DNA of 64,000 bases from Streptomyces tirandamycinicus (GCF_003097515.1 NZ_CP029188.1:4723001-4787000), one strand, 5' to 3'; shown: positions 1 through 8,190, numbered from the stretch's first letter. Numbers and translations are program-made. The notes: generated from the sequence alone by a model not told the origin.

Positions 1-251
1 TCGACCGGAAACTCGCCGACAAGCGCATCTTCCCCGCGGTGGACGTCGACGCGTCCGGCACCCGCAAGGAGGAGATCCTGCTCAGCGGCGAGGAGCTCGC
101 CATCGTCTGGAAGCTGCGCCGGGTGCTGCACGCCCTCGACCAGCAGCAGGCGATCGAGCTGCTGCTCGACAAGATGAAGCAGACCAAGTCGAACGCCGAG
201 TTCCTGCTGCAGATCCAGAAGACGACGCCGACGCCGGGCAACGGCGACTGA
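1..251 (+). CDS. rho: Transcription termination factor Rho, C-terminal end (partial)
   Basis: Only the last 82 or so codons are present, read in the frame whose first full codon is at base 3; the start lies before the window. The fragment has the typical Rho C-terminus: a segment reading DVDASGTRKEE, then the helix-rich stretch with VWKLRRVL and the motif TKSNAEFL near the end. Rho is a hexameric RNA helicase that ends transcription of untranslated RNA. In Streptomyces the gene is normally followed by an LCP gene and rpmE; here a secreted protease gene intervenes. A strong hairpin follows 20 bases after the stop. Identification is firm although the ATPase core is not visible. Confidence 0.95.
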   Translation, partial: DRKLADKRIFPAVDVDASGTRKEEILLSGEELAIVWKLRRVLHALDQQQAIELLLDKMKQTKSNAEFLLQIQKTTPTPGNGD

Positions 252-271
252 CGTCCCGTCAGCGCGAACCG

Positions 272-306
272 AACCGCCCCGTCACCCCCGAGGTGACGGG
301 GCGGTT
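272..306 (+). terminator. Intrinsic terminator-like hairpin after rho
   Basis: A perfect 15-bp stem (AACCGCCCCGTCACC / GGTGACGGGGCGGTT) closes on a five-base loop, 20 bases downstream of the rho stop codon. There is no long T run, as is usual in Streptomyces. Confidence 0.85.
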
Positions 307-522
307 CGCTTGTCCCGGGAATCCCACAGTCCACTGGTCAAACGGCTGTTGACGCGCGTATCATCACCCAATCGAAGTGGGGGGGAATCCACTGCGTGGC
401 ACCGCCGAGGCCGGAAGGCCTCGTGAACCGTGCTGCCCGCGTGCTCGTCATACCCCGCCACTACCTGGATCCTTTCCCGGCGGGCGGTCGCGCACTGCCG
501 GTTCGACCCAAGGGGTTACCGA

Positions 523-2316
523 GTGCAGACACGCACCCGTGGTGGCCGGCACAAGCGCCGTACCCAGCTCGCGATACCGGCCGTGGCCGCGGTCGTCGCA
601 CTGACCGGCGCGGGCATCGCGATCACCGGCTCGGGCTCCGCCGAGGCGGGCGAGGCGACGCCGATCAGCCTGGAGCCGACGCAGTCCAGCCCGGTCTCGC
701 AGCAGGAACTCGCCCAGCGCGCGGTCAAGGCGATGGCCGCCGCCGAGCGCACCAAGACGGCGAAGCCCGCGGCCCGTTCCGCGGCCAAGGCCGCACCGAG
801 CGCGCGCATCATCGGCGGCAAGGAGACGACGATCTCCGCCGCCCCGTGGATGGCCCAGCTGCACTTCTGGGACAGCCAGGGCGGCTACTTCTGCGGCGGT
901 GTGGTCATCGCCCCGACGAAGGTCGCCACCGCGGCGCACTGCGTCAAGGGCATCAAGTGGTACTCGGACGGCGTCGTGGTGGTCGGCACCGACCGGATGC
1001 CCTCCGAGAACGGCGACCTGCACGGCGGTGTCGCGGTCAACGTCAAGCGCCAGTGGAACCACCCGCTGTACAGCCCGTACACGCTCAACAACGACGTGGC
1101 CGTGCTCACGCTGGAGAAGGCGGTTTCCGTCCCCGCACTGCCGATCGCGCAGCCGAACGACTACGCGCTCTACAAGGAGGGCCTGGACGGCAAGGTCTAC
1201 GGCTGGGGCCGTACGAGCTCCACCGTGCCCGACAGCGGGTCGGACAAGCTCAAGGTCGCCGACGCCGACATCGTCTCGGACAGCGACTGCAAGGCCGCCT
1301 ACCCGACCCCGACGGACACCGCGGTGGAGTTCGTCGCGGATCGCATGCTCTGCGCCGGCGCCGCGCCCACCGGCGACGACGAGACCACCGAGACCACCTG
1401 CAACGGTGACTCCGGTGGCCCGCTGGTCGTCGGCGGCAGGCTCGTCGGCCTGGTGTCCTGGGGCGACGTGGACTGCTCGGCGGCCGGGAAGTACGGCGTG
1501 TACGCCAAGGTGTCCGCCTACTCCGCCCCGATGCAGGCCCGCGTCGACGACGCCAACCGCAACCGCGACCACACGGCCGACCTGCTGGCGCGCCGTACCT
1601 CGGACAGCACGCTGTTCGGCTGGACCTCCAAGGTCACCTCGCTGGCCCGGACGCTCAACCACGGCAAGTTCGCCGGCCACAACATGGCGATCCAGGGCGA
1701 CCTCGACCGGGACGACCACGAGGACGTGCTGCTCCGCGCGTCCAACGGCTATGTGTACTGGGACCACTACGTCGTGGCCACCGGCAAGACCGAGCGCAAG
1801 CTGATCTCCACCGGCTGGGGCAAGAACAAGCAGTTCGTGATCCCCGGCGACCTCACCGGAGACGAGCTGCCGGACCTCCTCACGGTCAACTCGGCCGGCA
1901 CGCTCTACCTCTACCCCGGCAAGGGCAACGGCGGTCTCTCCGCCCCGGTCACCGTGGGCACCGGCTGGGGTCAGTACACCATGGTGCGCGGCCACGGCGA
2001 CTTCACCAACGACGGCAAGCCCGACGTCCTCGCCCGCACCGCCGACGGCTCCACGTACCTCCTCCGCGGTACCGGCAAGGTCTCCGCCCCGTTCGAGGCG
2101 CGCCGGCTGGTCGGCAAGTTCACCCCCGGCAGCTTCAACGCGCTGATCACCGTCGGTGACGTCAACAGCGACGGCCACGCGGACCTGCTGGCCCGCGACA
2201 CGACCGGCAAGCTCTGGCTGTACCCGGGCAACGGCAGCAGCGCCCCGACCGGCGGGATCTTCGCCACGCGCAAGGACTTCGGCACCGGCTGGCAGGCGTA
2301 CAACCTGTTCGGCTGA
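523..2316 (+). CDS. Secreted S1-family serine protease with C-terminal FG-GAP/VCBS repeats
   Basis: A 597-residue exported protein. The GTG at 523 is chosen because AAGGGG lies just upstream and it gives a twin-basic signal peptide (residues 1-40, hydrophobic core then SAEA). A pro-region runs to about residue 95, and the chymotrypsin-fold domain begins at IIGG (residue 96). The catalytic triad is His139 (AAHC), Asp191 (NNDVAV) and Ser297 (GDSGGP). The residue six before the serine, which sets P1 preference, is Thr rather than Asp, so strict trypsin specificity is not expected. Residues about 390-590 hold four FG-GAP/VCBS calcium-loop repeats (for example GDLTGDELPD, GDVNSDGHAD), probably a beta-propeller for substrate or surface binding. 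It stands alone, bounded by terminators, between rho and the LCP gene. The substrate is unknown. Confidence 0.9.
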   Translation: MQTRTRGGRHKRRTQLAIPAVAAVVALTGAGIAITGSGSAEAGEATPISLEPTQSSPVSQQELAQRAVKAMAAAERTKTAKPAARSAAKAAPSARIIGGKETTISAAPWMAQLHFWDSQGGYFCGGVVIAPTKVATAAHCVKGIKWYSDGVVVVGTDRMPSENGDLHGGVAVNVKRQWNHPLYSPYTLNNDVAVLTLEKAVSVPALPIAQPNDYALYKEGLDGKVYGWGRTSSTVPDSGSDKLKVADADIVSDSDCKAAYPTPTDTAVEFVADRMLCAGAAPTGDDETTETTCNGDSGGPLVVGGRLVGLVSWGDVDCSAAGKYGVYAKVSAYSAPMQARVDDANRNRDHTADLLARRTSDSTLFGWTSKVTSLARTLNHGKFAGHNMAIQGDLDRDDHEDVLLRASNGYVYWDHYVVATGKTERKLISTGWGKNKQFVIPGDLTGDELPDLLTVNSAGTLYLYPGKGNGGLSAPVTVGTGWGQYTMVRGHGDFTNDGKPDVLARTADGSTYLLRGTGKVSAPFEARRLVGKFTPGSFNALITVGDVNSDGHADLLARDTTGKLWLYPGNGSSAPTGGIFATRKDFGTGWQAYNLFG

Positions 2317-2336
2317 CCGGCGCCCGTAAGCCCGTT

Positions 2337-2368
2337 CAGTGCCCACCCCCTTCGTGGGGTGGGCACTG
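2337..2368 (+). terminator. Terminator-like hairpin after the serine protease gene
   Basis: A perfect 13-bp stem (CAGTGCCCACCCC / GGGGTGGGCACTG) with a six-base loop starts 20 bases after the protease stop codon. Confidence 0.85.
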
Positions 2369-2416
2369 TGCTTGGCGGACCCGCTCGGCATGCGCACTCC
2401 GGCCGGAGGGAATCCC

Positions 2417-2650
2417 GTGGCTCCTCGAGGACGGGGTCCGCATACCCCCGGGCTTCACGAGCTGCGGGACTACTCCCCGGGATTCACGGTGAGGGCGAGG
2501 GCGGTGAGCGACATCGTCCATGTCGCGCAGCTCCTGATCACCGGCGAGGTGAAGGAGAACTCGACGGTGTGCGGATATGAGTATCGCCAGGGCGGACGGC
2601 TGTACCGTCAAACGCTGAGATGCTCGTTCGAGCTGCGTCTGAAGAAGTAG
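2417..2650 (+). CDS. Small protein of unknown function (77 aa)
   Basis: I do not recognise this protein. A GTG at 2417 has an excellent ribosome binding site (GGAGGG, six bases upstream). The frame runs 77 codons to a stop 22 bases before a strong 18-bp hairpin, so it sits exactly between two terminators like an independent transcription unit. The N-terminal third is rich in Pro, Gly and Arg. The C-terminal half (from about VSDIVHVAQLL through VCGYEYRQGG to SFELRLKK) looks like folded sequence with two cysteines. No signal peptide or membrane segment is evident. It may instead be the remnant of a longer protein. Confidence 0.4.
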   Translation: MAPRGRGPHTPGLHELRDYSPGFTVRARAVSDIVHVAQLLITGEVKENSTVCGYEYRQGGRLYRQTLRCSFELRLKK

Positions 2651-2672
2651 CCCGTTCTCGGGGCCCGTACCT

Positions 2673-2714
2673 CGACGGTGGCCCCGGTCCGTGAGGGGAC
2701 CGGGGCCACCGTCG
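2673..2714 (+). terminator. Strong terminator hairpin upstream of the LCP gene
   Basis: A perfect 18-bp stem (CGACGGTGGCCCCGGTCC / GGACCGGGGCCACCGTCG) with a six-base loop. It separates the small protein gene from the LCP gene. Confidence 0.85.
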
Positions 2715-2902
2715 TGGGTGCGCGAGGCCGGTCGGCCGCGGCGCTCGCACCGGGGCGCGTCTGCCGCTCCGGGGACGCCGAGGGGCCCCCGCGTCGGGAA
2801 CGCGGACGCGTGAACGGGCCGCAGGCCACTGCAGGGTCGTACCCCGCCGTGTTCCGTGCCGCGGGCACGGCCGGTTCTCACGGAGTTCTCAGCTGCCCGT
2901 GC

Positions 2903-2926
2903 AACCCTTCTCGCTCCTCGCCGGTC
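2903..2926 (+). promoter_or_regulatory. Possible ECF-sigma (SigE-like) promoter of the LCP gene
   Basis: GCAACCC is followed, 18 bases after its AAC, by GTCTCA, about 95 bases before the LCP start. AAC and GTC elements are the hallmarks of sigma-E promoters, which drive cell-envelope genes in Streptomyces. The spacing is at the edge of what I remember, so this is only a candidate. Confidence 0.2.
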
Positions 2927-3019
2927 TCACTGGTGGAGTAACAAAGCTTGACAGGCCGGACGAAACACGCCTGAAGGCCGCGGCCGGGGGTATCGGGACC
3001 TACGAGGACTTGGGGAGCC

Positions 3020-4108
3020 ATGGAGGACCAGAGCAAGGGCCGAATACGCGGGACGGGCCACCGCCGCAGGCCGGCCGGCGCGCGGCGCCGGGCCGCGAGG
3101 CTCGCCGCGTGGTCCGTGGCCGGGCTGGTACTCGCCGGGGGATCGGGGCTCGGCTGGGTCTACCTCAAGCTCGACGGCAACATCCAGGGCGTCGACATCA
3201 GCGGCCGGCTCGGCAGCGACCGCCCGGACGACGTCGACAACGGCTCCATGGACATCCTCGTCCTCGGCTCCGACTCCCGGGCCGGCGCGAACGGCGAGTA
3301 CGGCAGGGACGAAGGCGGCGCCCGCTCCGACACGGCGATGATCGTGCACATATACGAGGGGCACCGGAAGGCCGCCGTCGTCTCCGTGCCCCGCGACACC
3401 CTCGTCGACCGGCCCCGCTGCACCGACGGCAGGGGCGACAGCGTCCCCGGCGAGCGCCGCGCCATGTTCAACACGGCGTACGAGGTCGGCGGACCGGCCT
3501 GCGCGGTGAAGACCGTCGAGCAGATCTCCGGCATCCGCATGGACCACTACCTGGAGGTCGACTTCACCGGCTTCAAGAAGCTCGTGGACGAGCTCGGCGG
3601 AGTGGAGATCACCACGACCGAGGCGATCAGCGACTCCAAGAGCCATCTCGACCTCCCGCCGGGCACGCACACGCTCAGCGGAGACCAGGCCCTCGGGCTG
3701 GTGCGCACCCGCAAGGCCGTCGGCAACGGCAGCGACCTCGGCCGGATCCAGCTGCAGCAGGCCTTTGTCAAGGCGCTGATACAGCAGGTCAAGGACGTGG
3801 GAGTGCTCAGCGACCCGAAGAAGCTGTACGACCTGGTCGACACCGCCACGCAGGCGATCACGCCCGACTCCGAGCTCGACTCGGTCCAGGAGCTCGTGGG
3901 CTTCGCGAACGGCCTCAAGGGCCTCGGCGCCGACGACGTTCAAATGATCACCCTGCCGGTCGCGTACGACGAACGGGACCCGAACCGCGTCGTGCCCCTG
4001 GAGAAGCAGAGCGAGCAGGTGTGGGCGGCGCTGCGCGCGGACCTGCCCATCCCCGCCTCCGTGACCGAGGGCACCGCGGACGGGCAGGCCGCGGGCATCG
4101 TGGAGTAG
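3020..4108 (+). CDS. LCP (LytR-CpsA-Psr) family cell-wall glycopolymer ligase
   Basis: A 362-residue type II membrane protein. It has an Arg-rich cytoplasmic N-terminus, one membrane segment (about residues 28-50), then an extracellular LCP domain. Conserved LCP features are visible: ILVLGSDSR, RSDTAMIVHI, VSVPRDT, and the later LVRTRKA and GRIQLQQAF blocks that supply the arginines binding the polyprenyl pyrophosphate. LCP enzymes move teichoic-acid-like or other glycopolymers from undecaprenyl carriers to peptidoglycan. The ATG is supported by GGGGAG eight bases upstream. The WecA-like gene further downstream could make a lipid-linked precursor for such enzymes, which is inference. Confidence 0.9.
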   Translation: MEDQSKGRIRGTGHRRRPAGARRRAARLAAWSVAGLVLAGGSGLGWVYLKLDGNIQGVDISGRLGSDRPDDVDNGSMDILVLGSDSRAGANGEYGRDEGGARSDTAMIVHIYEGHRKAAVVSVPRDTLVDRPRCTDGRGDSVPGERRAMFNTAYEVGGPACAVKTVEQISGIRMDHYLEVDFTGFKKLVDELGGVEITTTEAISDSKSHLDLPPGTHTLSGDQALGLVRTRKAVGNGSDLGRIQLQQAFVKALIQQVKDVGVLSDPKKLYDLVDTATQAITPDSELDSVQELVGFANGLKGLGADDVQMITLPVAYDERDPNRVVPLEKQSEQVWAALRADLPIPASVTEGTADGQAAGIVE

Positions 4109-4216
4109 CGGACTGGTCCGGTGCCGGTGCCGGCGGGCTGGCCCGGTGCCGGTGCCGGGGGCGGGCCCGGTCCCGGGGAGCCGGGACCCGGAGGGGCCGC
4201 GGCAGGCCCCGCAGCC

Positions 4217-4243
4217 GGGAATACCCGGCGGTGACCCCCGGTT
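4217..4243 (+). promoter_or_regulatory. Sigma-R-type promoter of rpmE
   Basis: GGGAAT, an 18-base spacer and GTT match the sigma-R (thiol-oxidative stress) consensus GGGAAT-N18-GTT. From memory, rpmE for the zinc-containing L31 is a sigma-R target in S. coelicolor, which fits the four-cysteine L31 encoded 105 bases downstream. Confidence 0.75.
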
Positions 4244-4347
4244 TTGGGAGATACGGCCGGTCCTGGCAGACTGGTACGTCGGCCCCGGTTCACGTGCGCG
4301 CATCCCGCGCGTGCGACCCGGCGCCCTCCCGGAACTAGGAGAAACCC

Positions 4348-4572
4348 TTGAAGCGCGACATCCACCCCGAGTACGTCGAGACCCAGGTGAGCTGCACCTG
4401 CGGCGCGTCGTTCACCACTCGCAGCACCCTCCAGGGCGGCACCATCCGTGCCGAGGTCTGCTCCGAGTGCCACCCGTTCTACACGGGCAAGCAGAAGATC
4501 CTCGACACCGGTGGCCGTGTGGCCCGCTTCGAGGCCCGCTTCGGCAAGGCTGCCGGCTCCGCCAAGAAGTAG
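4348..4572 (+). CDS. rpmE: 50S ribosomal protein L31, zinc-binding (C+) form
   Basis: A 74-residue protein beginning at TTG, preceded by AGGAGA; this start gives the conserved MKRDIHPEY N-terminus. Two cysteine pairs (SCTCG and VCSEC) form the zinc ribbon that marks the C+ paralogue; zinc-free forms lack them. It binds the 50S central protuberance and bridges to the 30S subunit. The sigma-R-type promoter upstream suggests resynthesis after disulfide stress, when zinc would be released from cysteines. prfA follows 104 bases downstream on the same strand and may be co-transcribed. Confidence 0.97.
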   Translation: MKRDIHPEYVETQVSCTCGASFTTRSTLQGGTIRAEVCSECHPFYTGKQKILDTGGRVARFEARFGKAAGSAKK

Positions 4573-4676
4573 CGAGCCACTGCGCCGGTCCACGGCCGCC
4601 CCTGTGCGGGCGGCCGTGACCGGCGCTTTGCCGTCTCTCCCGCAGCCACCCAGCGTCACGAAACCAGGAGCATCCG

Positions 4677-5750
4677 ATGTTCGAAGCGGTCGAGGAACTG
4701 GTCGGCGAGCACGCCGACCTGGAGAAGCAGCTCGCCGACCCTTCGGTCCACGCCGACCAGGGACGCGCGCGCAGGCTCAACAAGCGGTACGCCGAGCTGA
4801 CCCCGATCGTCGGCACCTACCGCTCCTGGAAGCAGACCGGCGACGACATCGGGACGGCCCGGGAACTCGCCGCGGACGACCCGGACTTCGCCGCCGAGGT
4901 GAAGGAGCTGGAGAAGCAGCGCGAGGAGCTCACCGAGAAGCTGCGGCTGCTCCTGGTGCCCCGCGACCCCAGCGACGACAAGGACGTCATCCTGGAGATC
5001 AAGGCGGGGGCGGGCGGCGACGAGTCGGCGCTGTTCGCCGGCGACCTGCTGCGGATGTACCTCCGCTACGCCGAGCGCGTCGGCTGGAAGACGGAGATCA
5101 TCGACGCCACCGAGTCCGAGCTCGGCGGCTACAAGGACGTCCAGGTCGCGGTGAAGCTCAAGGGCAACGCGACGCCCGAGCCGGGCCAGGGCGTCTGGGC
5201 ACGGATGAAGTACGAGGGCGGGGTGCACCGGGTGCAGCGCGTCCCGGCCACCGAGTCCCAGGGGCGCATCCACACCTCCGCCGCCGGTGTCCTCGTGACC
5301 CCGGAGGCCGAGGAGATCGACGTGGAGATCAACCCCAACGATCTGCGGATCGACGTCTACCGCTCCTCCGGGCCCGGCGGCCAGTCCGTCAACACCACCG
5401 ACTCCGCCGTGCGCATCACGCACGTCCCGACCGGTGTCGTCGCCTCCTGCCAGAACGAGAAGAGCCAGCTCCAGAACAAGGAGCAGGCCATGCGTATCCT
5501 GCGCTCCAGGCTTCTCGCGGCGGCCCAGGAGGCGGCCGAGCAGGAGGCCGCCGACGCCCGCCGCAGCCAGGTCCGAACGGTCGACCGCTCCGAGAAGATC
5601 CGTACGTACAACTTCCCGGAAAACCGCATCTCGGACCACCGCGTCGGCTTCAAGGCGTACAACTTGGACCAGGTGCTCGACGGGGAACTGGACGCCGTGA
5701 TCCAGGCCTGCGTCGACGCCGACTCCGCCGCGAAGCTCGCCGCGGCGTGA
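4677..5750 (+). CDS. prfA: Peptide chain release factor 1
   Basis: A 357-residue class I release factor, normal for the family. The stop-codon-reading tripeptide PAT is at residues 190-192 and identifies RF1 (UAA/UAG) rather than RF2. The universally conserved GGQ of the peptidyl-tRNA hydrolysis domain is at 234-236, in the context SSGPGGQSVNTTDSA. The ATG follows GGAGCATCCG. The next gene encodes PrmC, which methylates the glutamine of GGQ, so the enzyme and its modifier are adjacent. Confidence 0.97.
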   Translation: MFEAVEELVGEHADLEKQLADPSVHADQGRARRLNKRYAELTPIVGTYRSWKQTGDDIGTARELAADDPDFAAEVKELEKQREELTEKLRLLLVPRDPSDDKDVILEIKAGAGGDESALFAGDLLRMYLRYAERVGWKTEIIDATESELGGYKDVQVAVKLKGNATPEPGQGVWARMKYEGGVHRVQRVPATESQGRIHTSAAGVLVTPEAEEIDVEINPNDLRIDVYRSSGPGGQSVNTTDSAVRITHVPTGVVASCQNEKSQLQNKEQAMRILRSRLLAAAQEAAEQEAADARRSQVRTVDRSEKIRTYNFPENRISDHRVGFKAYNLDQVLDGELDAVIQACVDADSAAKLAAA

Positions 5751-5793
5751 GCCGCGGAACCACGAACGACCCCGCCCAGCCCGGAGGACCAGC

Positions 5794-6675
5794 GTGCAGT
5801 CGCTCCCCGGGGGACGACCCCGGTCCCCCCGCTCCCTGCTGCTAGCCGAGGTGGCCCAGGCCACCCGGCGGCTGGCCGACGCCGGCGTGCCCTCACCGCG
5901 CTTCGACGCGGAGGAGCTCGCCGCCTTCGTCCACGGCGTCAAGCGCGGCGAACTGCACCTGGTCGAGGACGCGGACTTCGACGCCCGCTACTGGGAGGCC
6001 GTCGCCCGCCGCGAGGCCCGGGAGCCGCTGCAGCACATCACCGGACGTGCCTTCTTCCGCTATCTGGAGCTCCGGGTGGGCCCCGGCGTCTTCGTGCCGC
6101 GTCCCGAGACCGAGTCGGTCGTCGGCTGGGCCATAGACGCGGTGCGTGCCATGGACGTCGTGGAGCCGCTCGTCGTCGACCTGTGCTCCGGCTCGGGCGC
6201 CATCGCGCTGGCGATCGCCCAGGAGGTGCCCCGCTCCCGCGTGCACGCCGTGGAGCTGTCCGACGACGCGATCGGCTGGACCCGGAAGAACGCCGAGGGG
6301 TCCCGGGTCACCGTGCACCACGGCGACGCCCTCTCCGCCGTCCCCGAACTCGACGGGCAGGTCGACCTGGTCATCTCCAACCCGCCGTACATCCCGCTCA
6401 CGGAGTGGGAGTACGTGGCCCCCGAGGCGCGTGACCACGACCCCCAGATGGCCCTCTTCTCCGGTGAGGACGGCCTCGACACCATCCGGGGCATCGAGCG
6501 CACCGCCCACCGGCTGCTGCGCCCGGGCGGCCTCGTCGTCGTCGAGCACGCCGACACCCAGGGCGGCCAGGTGCCCTGGATCTTCAGCGAGGAGGCGGGC
6601 TGGGCCGACGCGGCCGACCACCCCGACCTGAACAACCGCCCGCGCTTCGCGACGGCCCGCAAGGCTTTGCCGTGA
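5794..6675 (+). CDS. prmC: Release factor glutamine N5-methyltransferase PrmC (HemK)
   Basis: A 293-residue SAM-dependent methyltransferase that modifies the GGQ glutamine of RF1 and RF2. It starts at GTG with GGAGG eight bases upstream. The N-terminal helical domain (about 1-90) is followed by the Rossmann domain with motif I VVDLCSGSGAIALAIA and the catalytic NPPYIP at residues 196-201, which binds the substrate glutamine. It lies 43 bases after prfA and is almost certainly in the same operon. Confidence 0.96.
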   Translation: MQSLPGGRPRSPRSLLLAEVAQATRRLADAGVPSPRFDAEELAAFVHGVKRGELHLVEDADFDARYWEAVARREAREPLQHITGRAFFRYLELRVGPGVFVPRPETESVVGWAIDAVRAMDVVEPLVVDLCSGSGAIALAIAQEVPRSRVHAVELSDDAIGWTRKNAEGSRVTVHHGDALSAVPELDGQVDLVISNPPYIPLTEWEYVAPEARDHDPQMALFSGEDGLDTIRGIERTAHRLLRPGGLVVVEHADTQGGQVPWIFSEEAGWADAADHPDLNNRPRFATARKALP

Positions 6676-6814
6676 GGCGAACCGCGCCGAGGTCCCGGCC
6701 GCCCGGGAGCCGCGCGCAGGAGACCGCCGGCGCACACCCGACCGCCCCGGTGGGTGTCCTCCCGGCCGAGAGCCGGACGAAGAACCGAGTGACCGAAAAC
6801 GAGGAGGCCCGCTG

Positions 6815-7462
6815 ATGGCTCGGCGATACGACTGCAACGACGCGACGGACCGCACCACCGGCCTGCGCGAAGCCGCCTCGGCCGTGCGCCGCGCCGAGCT
6901 CGTGGTGCTCCCCACCGACACCGTCTACGGCATCGGGGCGGACGCCTTCAGCTCCGAGGCCGTCGCCGACCTCCTGGCGGCCAAGGGACGCGGGCGCAAC
7001 ATGCCCACCCCCGTCCTCATCGGCTCCCCGAACACGCTCCACGGTCTGGTCACCGACTTCTCCGAGCAGGCCTGGGAGCTCGTCGACGCGTTCTGGCCCG
7101 GTGCGCTGACGCTCGTCGCCCGGCACCAGCCGTCGCTGCAGTGGGACCTCGGGGACACCCGTGGCACCGTCGCCATCCGGATGCCGCTGCACCCGGTCGC
7201 CATCGAACTGCTCACCGAGGTCGGCCCGATGGCCGTGTCGTCCGCGAACCTCACGGGCCACCCGGCGCCCGAGACCTGCGACGCCGCGCAGGACATGCTC
7301 GGCGACTCGGTCTCCGTGTACCTCGACGGCGGCCCGACGCCCGGCAATGTGCCGTCCTCGATCGTCGACGTCACCGGCGACGTCCCGGTCCTGCTGCGCG
7401 CGGGCGCCCTGGAGGCCGACGAGCTCCGCAAGGTCGTACCCGACCTCGAGGTGGCGCCGTGA
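6815..7462 (+). CDS. tsaC: L-threonylcarbamoyladenylate synthase (YrdC/Sua5 family)
   Basis: A 215-residue protein formed by a single YrdC-like domain, without the extra C-terminal Sua5 domain. It makes threonylcarbamoyl-AMP from threonine, bicarbonate and ATP for the t6A37 modification of ANN-reading tRNAs. Recognisable blocks are LPTDTVYGIGADAF, the K/R-rich nucleotide-binding loop around KGRGRNMPTPVLI, WPGALTLV and VSSANLTGHPAP. The ATG has GAGGAGG eight bases upstream. It follows prmC after 139 bases and continues the translation-quality cluster. Confidence 0.9.
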   Translation: MARRYDCNDATDRTTGLREAASAVRRAELVVLPTDTVYGIGADAFSSEAVADLLAAKGRGRNMPTPVLIGSPNTLHGLVTDFSEQAWELVDAFWPGALTLVARHQPSLQWDLGDTRGTVAIRMPLHPVAIELLTEVGPMAVSSANLTGHPAPETCDAAQDMLGDSVSVYLDGGPTPGNVPSSIVDVTGDVPVLLRAGALEADELRKVVPDLEVAP

Positions 7463-7490
7463 CCGGAGCGAACAGCCGGGGGCCGGCACA

Positions 7491-8141
7491 GTGACCGTCC
7501 CTGAGGGGCGTGGCATAGAAGGTACGGCCGCCGCCGGCGGCACATTCCGGATCCTCCACGTCAGCACCGGCAACGTCTGCCGCTCGCCGATCACCGAGCG
7601 GCTGACGCGGTATGCCCTGAGCCGCCGGCTCGGCGACCCCCTCGCCGGCGGGCTGCTCGTGGAGAGCGCCGGCACCTGGGGCCACGAGGGGGCTCCCATG
7701 GAGGCGAACGCCGCGACGGTCCTCACCGACTTCGGCGCCGACCCCAGCGGCTTCGTGGGGCGCGAGCTGCTCGACGAGCACGTCATCCGGGCGGATCTGG
7801 TGCTCACCGCCACCCGCGACCACCGGGCACAGGTCATCTCCATGGGGCACTCCGCGGGTCTGCGCACCTTCACGCTGAAGGAGTTCACCCGGCTCGTGCG
7901 GGCGATAGACCCGGCGACCCTGCCGGACCCCGACCAGGACGGCGTCGTCGAGCGCGCCCGGGCCCTGGTGCGGGCGGCCGCGGCACTGCGCGGCTGGCTG
8001 CTGGCGCCGAGTGCGGAGGCGGACGAGGTCCACGACCCGTACGGGGGGCCCATCACCTTCTTCCGGTCCATCGGCGACGAGATCCACCAGGCGCTCGACC
8101 CCGTGCTCACGGCGCTGACGGGCGTCCCCGCCCGCCGCTGA
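7491..8141 (+). CDS. Low-molecular-weight protein-tyrosine-phosphatase-like protein, nucleophile replaced by Ser
   Basis: A 216-residue protein with the LMW-PTP fold signature near the N-terminus (ILHVSTGNVCRSPITERL) and the general-acid loop HDPYGG (Asp182). In catalytic family members the P-loop is C(X)5R with the sequence V-C-x-G-N-x-C-R-S. Here the first cysteine position is Ser25 (codon AGC at 7563-7565), while Arg31 and the second cysteine remain. Cys-to-Ser mutants of PTPs bind but do not hydrolyse phosphotyrosine, so this is probably a pseudophosphatase or has altered chemistry. The GTG start follows a G-rich site, 28 bases after the YrdC gene. I recall the same substitution in other streptomycetes but cannot verify it here. 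Confidence 0.85.
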   Translation: MTVPEGRGIEGTAAAGGTFRILHVSTGNVCRSPITERLTRYALSRRLGDPLAGGLLVESAGTWGHEGAPMEANAATVLTDFGADPSGFVGRELLDEHVIRADLVLTATRDHRAQVISMGHSAGLRTFTLKEFTRLVRAIDPATLPDPDQDGVVERARALVRAAAALRGWLLAPSAEADEVHDPYGGPITFFRSIGDEIHQALDPVLTALTGVPARR

Positions 8142-8172
8142 CGGCAGAACGCCGGGGCGGGCCGTCGCGGCG

Positions 8173-8190
8173 GCCCACGGGCCCGTGGGC
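8173..8190. repeat. Perfect inverted repeat between phosphatase-like gene and glyA
   Basis: An 18-bp perfect palindrome, GCCCACGGG followed by CCCGTGGGC, 32 bases after the upstream stop. It may serve as a weak terminator. A TACATT sequence at 8273-8278 is a candidate -10 element for glyA. Confidence 0.5.

Noticed and set aside
6676..6814. A possible small gene between prmC and the YrdC gene
   Set aside because: Only a few codons follow the in-frame GTG near the YrdC ribosome binding site; the region reads as spacer.
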